From the NCBI GenBank assembly GCA_026168455.1, contig CM047431.1:9942943-10006942 (forward strand): a DNA stretch of 64,000 nt, in the 5' to 3' direction. Under the pieces are notes generated by a model, which was given only the letters and a program-made list of their open reading frames with translations, did no database searches and was not told the DNA's origin. This stretch comes from Theocolax elegans. Taxonomy: Eukaryota > Arthropoda > Insecta > Hymenoptera > Cerocephalidae. This document shows, one piece after another, positions 1 to 10,490 of the stretch (within the stretch, counting starts at the first letter, position 1; each line of letters begins with the position of its first letter). The position numbers and the translations under genes were made by a program.

Positions 1-833
1 TGGAAATTTTTAGGCAGTTTCTAACTATAAAAAGACATCTTTTAGACAGTATTAGGTTACCAGAGTTCGGAGCAGAATTGCTGATTTTCACTATTTAAGG
101 TTTAAATGGCTTACAAGAGTGTGACAGCATACATTTATGTCTTTACAAGTATTTTTAATGAAAAGTTCGGAAAATTTTACAAAAAAAGTCATACTTATGT
201 TTTTAGTGAAAAATGCATCCCCTGGGAGCTAAAAATTCATGAAAATGGGCATATAATGCAAAAAAGTGCTAAAATGTCAACTTTGACTCTCTGTAACTTA
301 AAATAATGGCCCAGAAAAAATCTGAAAAAATTCAGGAGAACTACTGGATACCTCTAAAACATATTCCCACAGTTATAGCAATATTTATTTTTTTCATCTT
401 CGATGTCACAGAGAACCACCCATTTATATATATATATTTTACAACAAAAAAACAAATTATTAATAATAATAATAATACAAAAATTAATAACTATAAACGA
501 TAAAAATATTATTGTTCGTCTCGAACTGATACAAAACCAGTGAGCCGAACTCAAAAATATTTCGCTTTTAAAACGAGTCCACAAAATTCACGCAATGAAA
601 TTAAAGATGAAATTACGGTTGCGCAGGGGGGGAAATTTTCCTTCTTGCGTAGCAAGGAAGGATAGCCGCGCGGTATATGCCGTATAAAGTATAGGTTCTC
701 TCTCTCACTCTCGTTACTCGTTACACTCACGCCGCGCGAGTCTATCGCCGGCTAGTTGGGATTTTCTCACTCTGTCCTACTAGCGGACTCGTACTCACTC
801 AGCACTATACGATTCCGCACTGGTTCCCTCTCA

Positions 834-869
<36 letters not shown>

Positions 870-916
870 GTGGTGGATGAACTAGGCTCTAGTGCATCCT
901 GGCTTGACACATCTAG

Positions 917-1927
917 GGGGTTCCTCAGGGAAGTGTCCTTGGCCCATTTATTTTCTCTATCTTTATCAATGACTTGCCGAGCGTCTTAAAACACTCTGAT
1001 CACATGGTTTTCGCGGATGGCACCCAAATCTATCACTCTTTCCTTCCTGCTGATCTCGCCCAAGGAGTCCAGAGAATCTCAGATGCAAATGCGGTAGAAA
1101 AATGGGCGAGATCAAACGGATTAAATCTGAATATAAACAAAACGAAAATGTTAATATTGGGTAGTCAGGCTTTTATCTCGCGCATTGATTTAGATTCGGC
1201 CCCTAAGGTCAAGATCGGTGACAATTTTCTCGAGTATGCTTTAGAGGTCAAATCACTGGGCGTTTGGATTACCCCCACCCTGGATTGGTCTCGTCAGGTC
1301 GCGTCGATATCGCAGCGTGTTCATGGAGTCTTGCACTCTCTGAGATTCTTCAAACGTGCTCTCTCGTGTCAAAATAGGAAACATCGTGTAGAGTCGCTTG
1401 TTTTCCCACACTTTGACTACGCCTGCGCAGTCTTTCACGATCTAGACGCCACTAAAAATCTAAAACTCCAACGTTTATTAAACGCATGCGTTCGCTATGT
1501 GTGAGGAAACATACCTTGGAGAGAGCACGTAACGCCCTACCGCCTCAAACTGGGCTGGTTGTCGGTCGAGCTGAGGAGATCCCTCTTCATCGGCTGTAGT
1601 GCCTATAACATCATCTCCCATAAATCCCCATCCTATATCGCTCGCTACTTTATCCTACGCGATGCTTCCTTTTCATCTCGATCTTCCTCCCGTCACCCAC
1701 CTTTGTCCCTTTTCTATCTCCCTCCTAGAACCAAAGCCTTCAATAATTCCTACCCAATTACAGCTTCTCGCCTTATTAACTGTCTACCCTTTACTAACTT
1801 CGACCCGCTCTTCTTCCCTTCCTTTAAATCCTCATTGGCACTACATCTCTCTGAGCTTGATCGACAAGCGTGGGAGTCGAGAGTGGTGGATGAAGGTTTG
1901 CAGTGCCCTCCCTTGTCCGATCTATAG
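917..1927 (+). pseudogene. Non-LTR retrotransposon reverse transcriptase fragment
   Basis: The frame starts at the RT motif GVPQGSVLGP (917-946) and runs through FADGT at about 1012, LGVWITPTLDW, VFPHFDYACAVF and LQRLLNACVRYV. These are the C-terminal half of a non-LTR (jockey/CR1-like) reverse transcriptase that copies element RNA at a nicked target. Two lesions make it dead: the catalytic FADD box reads FADG, replacing the second metal-binding aspartate, and an in-frame TGA sits at 1502-1504, after which the same frame continues to 1927. The endonuclease and the first RT motifs are missing. A related fragment lies at 45899-46168. The clade is inferred from motif order only. Confidence 0.85.
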
Positions 1928-2125
1928 TCATTATTCTCTATTCTAGTCACGGTTTGTTGTACTTCGTCTTTATGTATGTATTATTTATTTAACTATGTTT
2001 TTTACTTTTTCGTGCGACGTTATATTCATATTTATTTTTTACCATGTTTTATGCGTTTTTATTATTTTTCAACGCTCTGATTTTACTCTGTATGCGACCA
2101 CGATTTTATTCTGTTTTCATTTTAG

Positions 2126-2166
2126 TTATTAAGTTAATTTATTTTATTTTATTTTATTTTATTTTA
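2126..2166. repeat. TTTTA pentanucleotide microsatellite
   Basis: Tandem ATTTT units in the 3' part of copy A, with a matching, slightly longer tract at about 4747-4790 in copy B. The length difference accounts for some of the offset change between copies. Confidence 0.8.
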
Positions 2167-2408
2167 TTTTATTTTATATTATATATTAATTTTTATTATA
2201 TAGTAATTTTTATAATTTTATCATTATACTTTGTTTTATTTTGTATTTTGTATTTGCCAGTTACATTTATATACTGTTATATTATTTTGTTATATTTTAT
2301 TGTTTTTCCGATAATTCTTGTAAGGGATGTAAAACTAAAAATTCAGCATTATAAATGTTTAAAAATTAATTTTTTACATTTGTATAATAATATTTGTATT
2401 TTTAGCAG

Positions 2409-2466
2409 CTTACAGGGGATTAGATGGATACTGAAACAAATGGAGATACTTTTCTACCATTCCAAG
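2409..2466 (+). CDS. Possible host-gene start exon between the duplicated blocks
   Basis: The 295 bp between the two duplicated blocks contain two acceptor-like AGs (TTTTTAGCAG ending 2408, and CTTACAG ending 2415), an ATG at 2424 and a consensus donor CAAG|GTAAGTG with its junction after 2466. The ATG frame gives a 14-codon acidic/polar start (MDTETNGDTFLPFQ) ending in phase 1. No homology is recognised. The next exon-like block on this strand (26288-26593) opens in phase 0, so a direct join would give a stop; another exon would be required between them. Such signals can occur by chance in AT-rich DNA. Confidence 0.3.
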
Positions 2467-2605
2467 GTAAGTGCATAAATGTTTTGCAATGATCATGCTA
2501 CTAGATTCATCGTTATAAGGCAACAAATATACATTTCTATTAATATTTCGAGCACTTTTCCCGGATATTTTGACCATAAGTGATCTTAATGATTTAGACC
2601 GACTC

Positions 2606-3438
2606 TGGAAATTTTTAGGCAGTTTCTAACTATAAAAAGACATCTTTTAGACAGTATTAGGTTACCAGAGTTCGGAGCAGAATTGCTGATTTTCACTATT
2701 TAAGGTTTAAATGGCTTACAAGAGTGTGACAGCATACATTTATGTCTTTACAAGTATTTTTAATGAAAAGTTCGGAAAATTTTACAAAAAAAGTCATACT
2801 TATGTTTTTAGTGAAAAATGCATCCCCTGGGAGCTAAAAATTCATGAAAATGGGCATATAATGCAAAAAAGTGCTAAAATGTCAACTTTGACTCTCTGTA
2901 ACTTAAAATAATGGCCCAGAAAAAATCTGAAAAAATTCAGGAGAACTACTGGATACCTCTAAAACATATTCCCACAGTTATAGCAATATTTATTTTTTTT
3001 CATCTTCGATGTCACAGAGAACCACCCATTTATATATATATATTTTACAACAAAAAAACAAATTATTAATAATAATAATAATACAAAATTAATAACTATA
3101 AACGATAAAAATATTATTGTTCGTCTCGAACTGATACAAAACCAGTGAGCCGAACTCAAAAATATTTCGCTTTTAAAACGAGTCCACAAAATTCACGCAA
3201 TGAAATTAAAGATGAAATTACGGTTGCGCAGGGGGGGAAATTTTCCTTCTTGCGTAGCAAGGAAGGATAGCCGCGCGGTATATGCCGTATAAAGTATAGG
3301 TTCTCTCTCTCACTCTCGTTACTCGTTACACTCACGCCGCGCGAGTCTATCGCCGGCTAGTTGGGATTTTCTCACTCTGTCCTACTAGCGGACTCGTACT
3401 CACTCAGCACTATACGATTCCGCACTGGTTCCCTCTCA

Positions 3439-3474
<36 letters not shown>

Positions 3475-4930
3475 GTGGTGGATGAACTAGGCTCTAGTGC
3501 ATCCTGGCTTGACACATCTAGGGGGTTCCTCAGGGAAGTGTCCTTGGCCCATTTATTTTCTCTATCTTTATCAATGACTTGCCGAGCGTCTTAAAACACT
3601 CTGATCACATGGTTTTCGCGGATGGCACCCAAATCTATCACTCTTTCCTTCCTGCTGATCTCGCCCAAGGAGTCCAGAGAATCTCAGATGCAAATGCGGT
3701 AGAAAAATGGGCGAGATCAAACGGATTAAATCTGAATATAAACAAAACGAAAATGTTAATATTGGGTAGTCAGGCTTTTATCTCGCGCATTGATTTAGAT
3801 TCGGCCCCTAAGGTCAAGATCGGTGACAATTTTCTCGAGTATGCTTTAGAGGTCAAATCACTGGGCGTTTGGATTACCCCCACCCTGGATTGGTCTCGTC
3901 AGGTCGCGTCGATATCGCAGCGTGTTCATGGAGTCTTGCACTCTCTGAGATTCTTCAAACGTGCTCTCTCGTGTCAAAATAGGAAACATCGTGTAGAGTC
4001 GCTTGTTTTCCCACACTTTGACTACGCCTGCGCAGTCTTTCACGATCTAGACGCCACTAAAAATCTAAAACTCCAACGTTTATTAAACGCATGCGTTCGC
4101 TATGTGTGAGGAAACATACCTTGGAGAGAGCACGTAACGCCCTACCGCCTCAAACTGGGCTGGTTGTCGGTCGAGCTGAGGAGATCCCTCTTCATCGGCT
4201 GTAGTGCCTATAACATCATCTCCCATAAATCCCCATCCTATATCGCTCGCTACTTTATCCTACGCGATGCTTCCTTTTCATCTCGATCTTCCTCCCGTCA
4301 CCCACCTTTGTCCCTTTTCTATCTCCCTCCTAGAACCAAAGCCTTCAATAATTCCTACCCTAATTACAGCTTCTCGCCTTATTAACTGTCTACCCTTTAC
4401 TAACTTCGACCCGCTCTTCTTCCCTTCCTTTAAATCCTCATTGGCACTACATCTCTCTGAGCTTGATCGACAAGCGTGGGAGTCGAGAGTGGTGGATGAA
4501 GGTTTGCAGTGCCCTCCCTTGTCCGATCTATAGTCATTATTCTCTATTCTAGTCACGGTTTGTTGTACTTCGTCTTTTATGTATGTATTTATTTATTTAA
4601 CTATGTTTTTTACTTTTTCGTGCGACGTTATATTCATATTTATTTTTTACCATGTTTTATGCGTTTTTATTATTTTTCAACGCTCTGATTTTACTCTGTA
4701 TGCGACCACGATTTTATTCTGTTTTCATTTTAGTTATTAAGTTAATTTATTTTATTTTATTTTATTTTATTTTATCTTATTTTATTTTATATTATATATT
4801 AATTTTTATATTATATAGTAATTTTTATAATTTTTATCATTATACTTTGTTTTATTTTGTATTTTGTATTTGCCAGTTACATTTTATATACTGTTATATT
4901 ATTTTGTTATATTTTATTGTTTTTCCGATA
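2606..4930 (+). repeat. Direct duplication, copy B
   Basis: Near-identical to 1-2313, with small indels in A/T tracts. One single-base difference matters: copy B has an extra base near 4359 that shifts the RT frame. Copy B continues past the point where copy A breaks off, so copy B carries the genuine 3' end of the element. Confidence 0.9.
3522..4533 (+). pseudogene. Non-LTR reverse transcriptase fragment, second copy
   Basis: Same protein fragment as at 917-1927, with the same FADG box and the same in-frame TGA (4107-4109). It additionally carries a one-base difference near 4359, so the last 50 or so codons are in another frame (continuing to 4533). Sharing the older lesions shows that duplication followed inactivation. 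Confidence 0.85.
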
Positions 4931-5050
4931 CTTCTTTATTCTTATGTTTTATTTTTCTATTGTTTTAATGTTATTTGCACTCATGTAACTGCTGTGTATA
5001 CGTGGTTTTCCCTAAAATACCGAAATAAATAATCAATCGATCAATCAATC
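4931..5050 (+). repeat. 3' tail of the non-LTR element, AATC/TCAA repeat
   Basis: After the RT fragment the sequence runs through a short untranslated tail and ends in ATAAATAATCAATCGATCAA-type tetranucleotide repeats near 5026-5050. Simple-repeat tails mark the 3' end of several non-LTR clades. Confidence 0.55.
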
Positions 5051-5125
5051 ATCTCTCTCAAAACTACAATATACGGCCAGGGATACCCGCGCGTTCCTAC
5101 TCTAACGCGAACCCGAACATTTCAA

Positions 5126-5130
<5 letters not shown>

Positions 5131-5164
<34 letters not shown>

Positions 5165-5170
5165 ACTCAC
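5131..5170. repeat. TC/ACTC microsatellite
   Basis: Simple CT-rich tract followed by ACTCACTCACAC, inside the leftover internal sequence of the minus-strand Gypsy element. The rest of 5051-5401 shows no reading frame. Confidence 0.7.
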
Positions 5171-5401
5171 ACAAACGATTCAATTGTAATGGCATGCGTC
5201 CATGCCATTATCAACCTATATGCTCTCTCTCGCTCACATACACACGCACGCGATTTACAAAGCAAAATTTTCTAAAAATAAATAACCCGCTGTTTCCTAA
5301 ATAAGTACATATAAACCTGCACATATAAGTAACACTTATTTAAAAAAAATAAGAAAAATTCTACCGATCCGAAAATCCTCGACACGCAGGCGGTAAAACT
5401 A

Positions 5402-5423
5402 CCGTCCTATCACGGTCGCCATT
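5402..5423 (-). other. Primer-binding site of an LTR retrotransposon (tRNA-Arg type)
   Basis: On the minus strand the sequence right after the LTR end reads TGGCGACCGTGATAGGAC, the form expected for a site complementary to the 3' end of an arginine tRNA used by mdg1/412-like Gypsy elements. It sits 2 bp inside the LTR boundary (LTR ends CGTTACA on the minus strand). This fixes the element as minus-strand, with its missing interior at lower coordinates. Confidence 0.65.
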
Positions 5424-6390
5424 TGTAACGTGGTATTTCGTCCTAATACCAGTTACAATTTATTTATTCATTTTTTACAGGGATGACGGCCCGAAGAACG
5501 CGTCTTAATCGTCGCCGTGGGTTAGTAAGTTAACCCGTCGGGACACGGTAGCGGATATAGGACGATCTCCTACGTACCGACACACGTGGCGGGAAAATCG
5601 GGAATCGGAATCTTGATTGCGGGTTAATTTATAATTAATAACGCGAGCGTTATATTAACATAAAATAAATAATCATTTATTTAGAAAAGATTACACGGAG
5701 GTGCTCGACCATGTATAACGGGGAGTTCTCCCGGTCGCATGGTATATACACGGCAAGCAGGGAACAAACATGCATGCACACACACTCTACACACTCTAAT
5801 ATATAGCGACTGACGTCGGGTATTTACCGGGCTGGCTTGTCCATTGGCTCTGGTGTGAGTCATCGCCCCGACGTCTGCTGGCCGGTGGAGTCGGCCCGGT
5901 TTCCCGTCGTCCTCGACGGTAATCTGCAGATGCGGCCTGATGTCGCGGCGATTCGCCTACCTCGGGGAATACTCAACCCGAGGTATGTGGTCCTTCGCAC
6001 TGCACTTACATGAACTCACGACACTCACGTACGGCTTCCCGGTGCACGGACGAACCGGTCCGGTACTTCCCGTGGCGCGTGTCACGAAGTGTAAACGGGG
6101 TAGCTGTCGCGGTCGAGATTGGCAGCGTACTCAGCTTTTCGGGAATACGACTATTCCCGAAAAGTACCTATACACATACAATAACAATTGAATATACGGA
6201 TGCTCGCACACATCCTCGGTCGTTGATATAAACACGCGCGTTTCGTGGCCTTGAATAGGCAACGCACGAAACAATAACAACGTGCGAGATTTTAAGATAC
6301 AATATTTTATATACACATGAAATAATATAATACTTGAAGTATTATTTATTTCATTTCAACGACGTCTCGTCGCAAAAGTAATATGCTACA
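5424..6390 (-). mobile_element. 5' LTR of a truncated Gypsy-type element
   Basis: On the minus strand the block begins TGTAGC (6390) and ends GTTACA (5424), giving TG...CA ends with a six-base imperfect inverted repeat and a length of 967 bp. A primer site follows directly. No gag or pol is found at lower coordinates before the non-LTR duplication begins, so the element is truncated. No second LTR is seen in the window. The inner boundary is well supported by the primer site; the outer boundary at 6390 is a guess from TG/CA and the inverted repeat. Confidence 0.5.
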
Positions 6391-6650
6391 GAAATTTAAC
6401 AACCTAGTTGTTGCCCTGTTTTTATTGATATGTAAATTTACATTCAAATATGAATTTAAAGCTACTTTCAATACCTGTGGAATGTCAAGAATTGACAACG
6501 ATTTTGTTGCTGGTCAAAATTAAGTAAATAAATAATAAAAGAATATTTTTTTATGTGAACGGTGCCTCTAGAATTCATGCCGATTTTGTTGTTAGACAAA
6601 ATCAAGTCAATAAACAGTCCTGAATTGGTTGCTTTAATGGAAACCAAAAA
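6391..6650. other. AT-rich stretch without recognisable gene
   Basis: Short imperfect internal repetition (GATTTTGTTG near 6500 and 6583) but no coding or RNA signal. Confidence 0.5.
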
Positions 6651-6800
6651 AATAGGGATGTGCATAGCTCGAGCCTACATGCGCAGTTCCAGCTCGGCTC
6701 GGCAGAGATGGCTCGAGCCAGCTCTACTGGCTCTAAAGCTCGAGCCGGCTGCCGAGCTCAAGCGAGAAGCTCAAGCTCAAGCTGAGCTCAAGCTGAGAAT
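6651..6800 (+). mobile_element. hAT-like terminus rich in AGCTCGAGC repeats
   Basis: The block opens TAGGGATGTGCATAGCTCGA and continues with many GAGCTCGAGCC / AGCTCAAGC variants on both strands. Termini starting T/CAGGGNTGTGC followed by reiterated GAGCTCGAGC are characteristic of some hAT DNA transposons, where the sub-terminal repeats bind transposase. Broken hAT transposase pieces on the minus strand begin at 8990, so this may be the distal end of that element. The opposite terminus was not found near 13430. Confidence 0.45.
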
Positions 6801-8380
6801 AGAGTATTTAATATTTTCTATAACTTACTAATGAAATAACATTTAACACTTTAAATTATTATGCAGAAAAGTATATTCAGCTACTCGCTCTGGCAGCAAC
6901 TATGCTCCGTCGATACAGTAGGTTCCATTATCAGTATAATACGCCATTTAGCGTACAATTCAGATGATGTTGGTAGATGGCGTTGTTATACTAACATTGT
7001 GATTTAATTTTGTGGAGATAATATAACCTATGAGCTTGAAGGAATTTATTCTCTGTCGATCGAATGACAAAAAATTTTTTTTCTGTAACTTTGGGAATGT
7101 CTTCTTAACATGTAAAATCTCTGTAAACAAGAAATGTGTACTAAAAAACAGAAAACTTTTATATGAATTCAGTTACGTAATGAAATATTTTTAATACCTT
7201 AATCCGATAAATTCAGGATTGTTTACTTATAATAGAGTTGCCGGCAAGCCGGCAGATAGTACTGTACTTGTATAGTTAGTAGTCATTGATATTTTTACTC
7301 ACTATGGAGTGATAACAATTTTAATAAATTGTTGACTTTTTATAACAATACGAATCGGAAGCTATAATCTATATACCTACTCAATAAAAATTTAGTATAC
7401 TATAAAAATTTTCGTGTATTTATTTGCACATTTGTATTAGAAAATTGTTTTTTTTCTCTATAAACTTATAATTAAAAAAATTCTGTGTAATTTTAATGCA
7501 TGCTATTAATAGAAATATGCATATCATGTATAGTTCTAATCAATTTTTGTAGATTTATATTTTATAAAATTAAAATGTGTATTTTTATTGCACATTCACT
7601 TAAAAAAGGGGTACAACTACTATAAATTATTTTCATTCAATTATCTAATAAAAATTGCTTACCACTTTTTAAAAATCTGTGCAAAGGTGATCTGACACCT
7701 GTCACAGAATTAGTTATATGCAATAAATAAAATAATATATTTACATCCTAATTACGCAAACTTAACCTAATAATATCCCCATGAATTCATTCCCCACTCT
7801 TTACTACAATCCAGCACCCAAGCATTCTCAATAAAGACACAAGCAGCAATTATTGTTCTCGTTGACCAGGAACGAGCCCAATGAGCCAAGACGAACGCTA
7901 GCATTAGCTCTCCAAAAACCCATGAGTTGATCAAACAGAAGGCAAAGAGGTCCTTCTCCAATGAGCAGGGGCTGTATGTCCTCTACGAGCTCAATCAATG
8001 AGGAACAGCAACACGTACTCTGAATGGCTCCGTTGAATGATGACGCCTCGTGCAGGGTTTTCTATGAAAATATTAAAAAATGAGAAGGAGCACACTACTA
8101 AGGAATGGGATACTGGGAAACAGGAAACAAGGACGTATAAAAAGGAATACAATTGCCTGCTGATATGAACCGAGAGGTTAGAAATTTATAGCGTAAGATT
8201 TTATTTTGTTATTGTCGCGGTAGTAAAATCTACTATCTTCTTTAATAAACTGAATATAGTTAGGAGTAGACTTCCCTCCGTATATAAATAAGTTAACTAT
8301 ATATAAAGTTTGAGGCAAAAATATTATCTTGTTTTTATGTAAATACACATTATATTATAATTATTCAATTATAATCGATA
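6801..8380. other. AT-rich region, no recognisable gene
   Basis: About 1.6 kb without support for a gene. A GCCGGCAAGCCGGC hairpin lies at 7241-7254. Reading frames such as 7767-7961 on the minus strand have no recognisable motif. Probably the decayed interior or 3' side of the hAT element, but that is inference. Confidence 0.4.
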
Positions 8381-8394
8381 ATTTGAGATACTCA

Positions 8395-8460
8395 GTCGAT
8401 AAGGTAGGGAGGATAAAAATTGACTTTGGAATACCCTTAAAGTTAAATTGTTTGTGCGGC
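8395..8460. repeat. Fragment related to a MITE end
   Basis: The stretch GATAAGGTAGGGAGGATAAA followed by an ATTGACTTTGG-type segment and CCCTTAA resembles the right end of the palindromic MITE at about 14498-14892. Only this end is recognisable here. Confidence 0.45.
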
Positions 8461-8989
8461 GTCTTCCCTTAAAGTAACATCGCAAAAACAAGAGACATTT
8501 TCAAATGTAGCAAAATTAAATCTATTGTAAAGATTGAATAATAACTGCAAGGCTAGCTTCCTAGCTGTTGTTTCAACATTTATTAATCCATGAATATTAA
8601 ACTCTTCGTCATCTTCATTTTCTTGAGAAGAAAATTTGTTTTTTAGATCTTTAATATTTCATAGCAACTGCTAATATAAATCCACTGTCACGCATATCCG
8701 TGCATTAGCGGTACATTTTTGCACCGTGAGATAAGCCCCCAACCGTAGCGAGGGGGGTAATCATGATAAAATAATTTCTACCACGCAGCGCTATAAAATA
8801 ATATTTCTAATATAAATAAAAACAGTTCTTAAAATTTAAAAATCTTTTGTATTTTAACAATTTAATGTATTGTTAGTTGCATAAACCAACAATAACTTAA
8901 TTATACCAAGTCAAAATTTACAAAATAACGTATTAAAAATAATGTATTAAATATTCAAAAATTACTTTTTCTTTAATTGTATACAATAT

Positions 8990-9098
8990 ATTATGTTTTT
9001 GTTCTTTATACATCTCGGGGAAATGTTTCTCGAAAACGTAGTGCATGATAGTATTTGATACTGCGGAAATTTTTTTTGTAATAATTTCCGAAATCCTT
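8990..9098 (-). pseudogene. hAT transposase fragment (distal part)
   Basis: Read on the minus strand from 9098 down, the frame gives GFRKLLQKKFPQYQ then ILSCTTFSRNISPRCI. In hAT/ZBED transposases a GFR(K/R)L segment followed by a T...I-P segment lies just after the BED finger region. It continues the protein that stops at 12970 on the other side of the Penelope insertion; GFRKL is encoded on both sides because the insertion site was duplicated. Beyond 8990 no homology is visible. Confidence 0.65.
9083..9098. repeat. Target-site duplication, left copy
   Basis: AATTTCCGAAATCCTT at 9083-9098 recurs exactly at 12954-12969. The two copies bracket the inverted Penelope-like insertion and both encode the same residues of the interrupted hAT protein. 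Confidence 0.85.
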
Positions 9099-9185
9099 TA
9101 GTTATATTAATGTCGTCCACGTAGTTGAAATTGTGGATTAGGTATTATATCGATCATTGATGAACGCACTGTATTGTTTACATTA

Positions 9186-9224
9186 CATTGCAACGTTTCG
9201 ATGGAAATTCTCCATCCTCTTCAG
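9186..9224 (-). ncRNA. Hammerhead ribozyme (Penelope-like element, left arm)
   Basis: The minus strand reads CTGAAGA (9224-9218), then stem II GATGGA/TCCATC closed by a short loop, then GAAA followed by CGTTGC. CUGANGA + stem II + GAAA is the hammerhead catalytic core. Such ribozymes are known in the termini of Penelope-like elements, where they cut the element RNA. Stem II is fully paired. The partner at 12862-12900 is identical in the core. Confidence 0.8.
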
Positions 9225-9901
9225 GCATTACCTTTATTACACATATTTTACATTAGATTATAATAACAAGATTGAATATACATATATTATAATTATTACA
9301 TTGGTAACTTACTACACGTCAATATTCATTAAAAATTATAAAAATTCTTTCGTAGTATCTCTGAATCGTTGCACTATGAATTAAAGACAAAGTATAATAA
9401 ATACATATTCTCGAAGATAAGTACTGCACAGAAGTTAAGGTTATATAGCCAACATTTACCTCTCCTTTATGTGATTTACACATTATTATAAAAATAGAAA
9501 ACAATAAAATAAAATAAATAAATAATTGGAACAAAACACAACGTAGTTAACACAAAGAAAAAGCAAAAGCAGTCAGGTAAAAATAAATGAAAATATGATA
9601 GATGGTTATTATATGAGCCATTTAAATCTTATTGACATGCGCAATTATGTACAATTATTAGATAAGCGCGCGAAATATTATAATACGGCGCGAAAATTCA
9701 AAACTTGTAATTGTATATTATAAGTATAATTTCATGATAGGGAAATTAATACATAATAATAATTTTAACATTTAATTAATACATTATTTTTATTTAAAAA
9801 TTATTTTTACCAAAACTCAAATCACTCATAATACAATTAATCCGCGGCTATTGTAACCTGACTAGAAATTAGTTAAGACATAAAGGAGAAATAAATATTA
9901 G

Positions 9902-10201
9902 CTATCTATAATTTACTTTCATTTTATTAACAATATCATTATTGTGATGACTAAGATTTCTAACATCTTCCTTTACATTTATAGGATTATTTTCTATTTT
10001 AATATGAAGCATTTCAGATATAATTCTTTTCCTCCAATTGCATTCCTTATCAACAATTTTTACATTTTCAAAATCAAAAGAATGATTATAATCACTAATA
10101 TGATCATTAATTACATATTGATTGTTTGATTTCTTTGTATTAGATATATGTTCCTTTATTCTACATTTTAACTGTCGTTTAGTTTCTCCAATATATGCCA
10201 A
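9902..10201 (-). pseudogene. Penelope GIY-YIG endonuclease fragment (left arm)
   Basis: The minus-strand frame begins AYIGETKRQLKCRIKEH, the GIY-YIG signature in the form used by Penelope-like elements, and continues through NHSFDFENVKIVD, WRKRIISEMLHIKI to a stop at 9902. This is the C-terminal endonuclease that nicks DNA to prime reverse transcription. The Arg of the RIKEH motif is present. It lacks the whole upstream RT because the element was 5' truncated during inverted insertion, so it cannot act as a complete protein. The segment lost in the right arm is retained here. Confidence 0.85.
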
Positions 10202-10210
10202 ATTACAATC

Positions 10211-10490
10211 TTGATTTTACATACATTTGATTTTTATGAAAAAACCAAAAGTTCTTTGAAATACAACAATATTAGAGTGGTACCAAAAATTCCTAATAAC
10301 TTTAACAGTATCATTGTGAGAGGAAAAGATAAAAATTCCAGAGACTCCGAAACTAACGTAGTGTATAGAATAAAGTGTAAAGATTGTAATTCGGCATATA
10401 TTGGAGAAACTAAACGACAGTTAAAATGTAGAATAAAGGAACATATATCTAATACAAAGAAATCGAACAATCAATATGTAATTAACCCTT
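10211..10490 (+). pseudogene. Penelope RT-to-endonuclease linker and GIY-YIG start (right arm)
   Basis: The plus-strand frame reads KTKSSLKYNNIRVVPKIPNN, a linker, then NVVYRIKCKDCNSAYIGETK and RIKEHISNTKKSNNQYVIN. It contains the CxxC pair and the GIY-YIG motif, slightly longer at its 5' side than the left arm. The frame is cut at 10485 by the insertion beginning at 10486; the protein resumes at about 12078. Confidence 0.85.

Larger units (their letters stand above)
1..2313 (+). repeat. Direct duplication, copy A (non-LTR RT fragment)
   Basis: This block recurs almost base for base at 2606-4930, offset 2605-2608 bp. It holds AT-rich sequence, a CT microsatellite (about 831-870), a reverse transcriptase fragment and a TTTTA repeat (about 2126-2165). 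It probably begins left of the window, because position 1 already matches copy B. The match stops near 2313, where copy B continues into a retroelement 3' tail and copy A changes to unrelated sequence. The high identity, including shared disabling mutations, means the block was copied after the element died. Confidence 0.9.

Noticed and set aside
756..989. 77-residue Leu/Ser-rich frame (and its twin at 3361-3594)
   Set aside because: It is the CT microsatellite read as Ser-Leu repeats, in a different frame from the RT fragment.
2044..2478. 144-residue hydrophobic frame resembling a membrane protein
   Set aside because: Built from ATTTT repeats in AT-rich retroelement 3' sequence; the twin copy diverges by frameshifts in the repeats.
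7767..7961. 64-residue hydrophobic minus-strand frame
   Set aside because: No motif, no splice context, and no repeated counterpart; not enough to call a gene.
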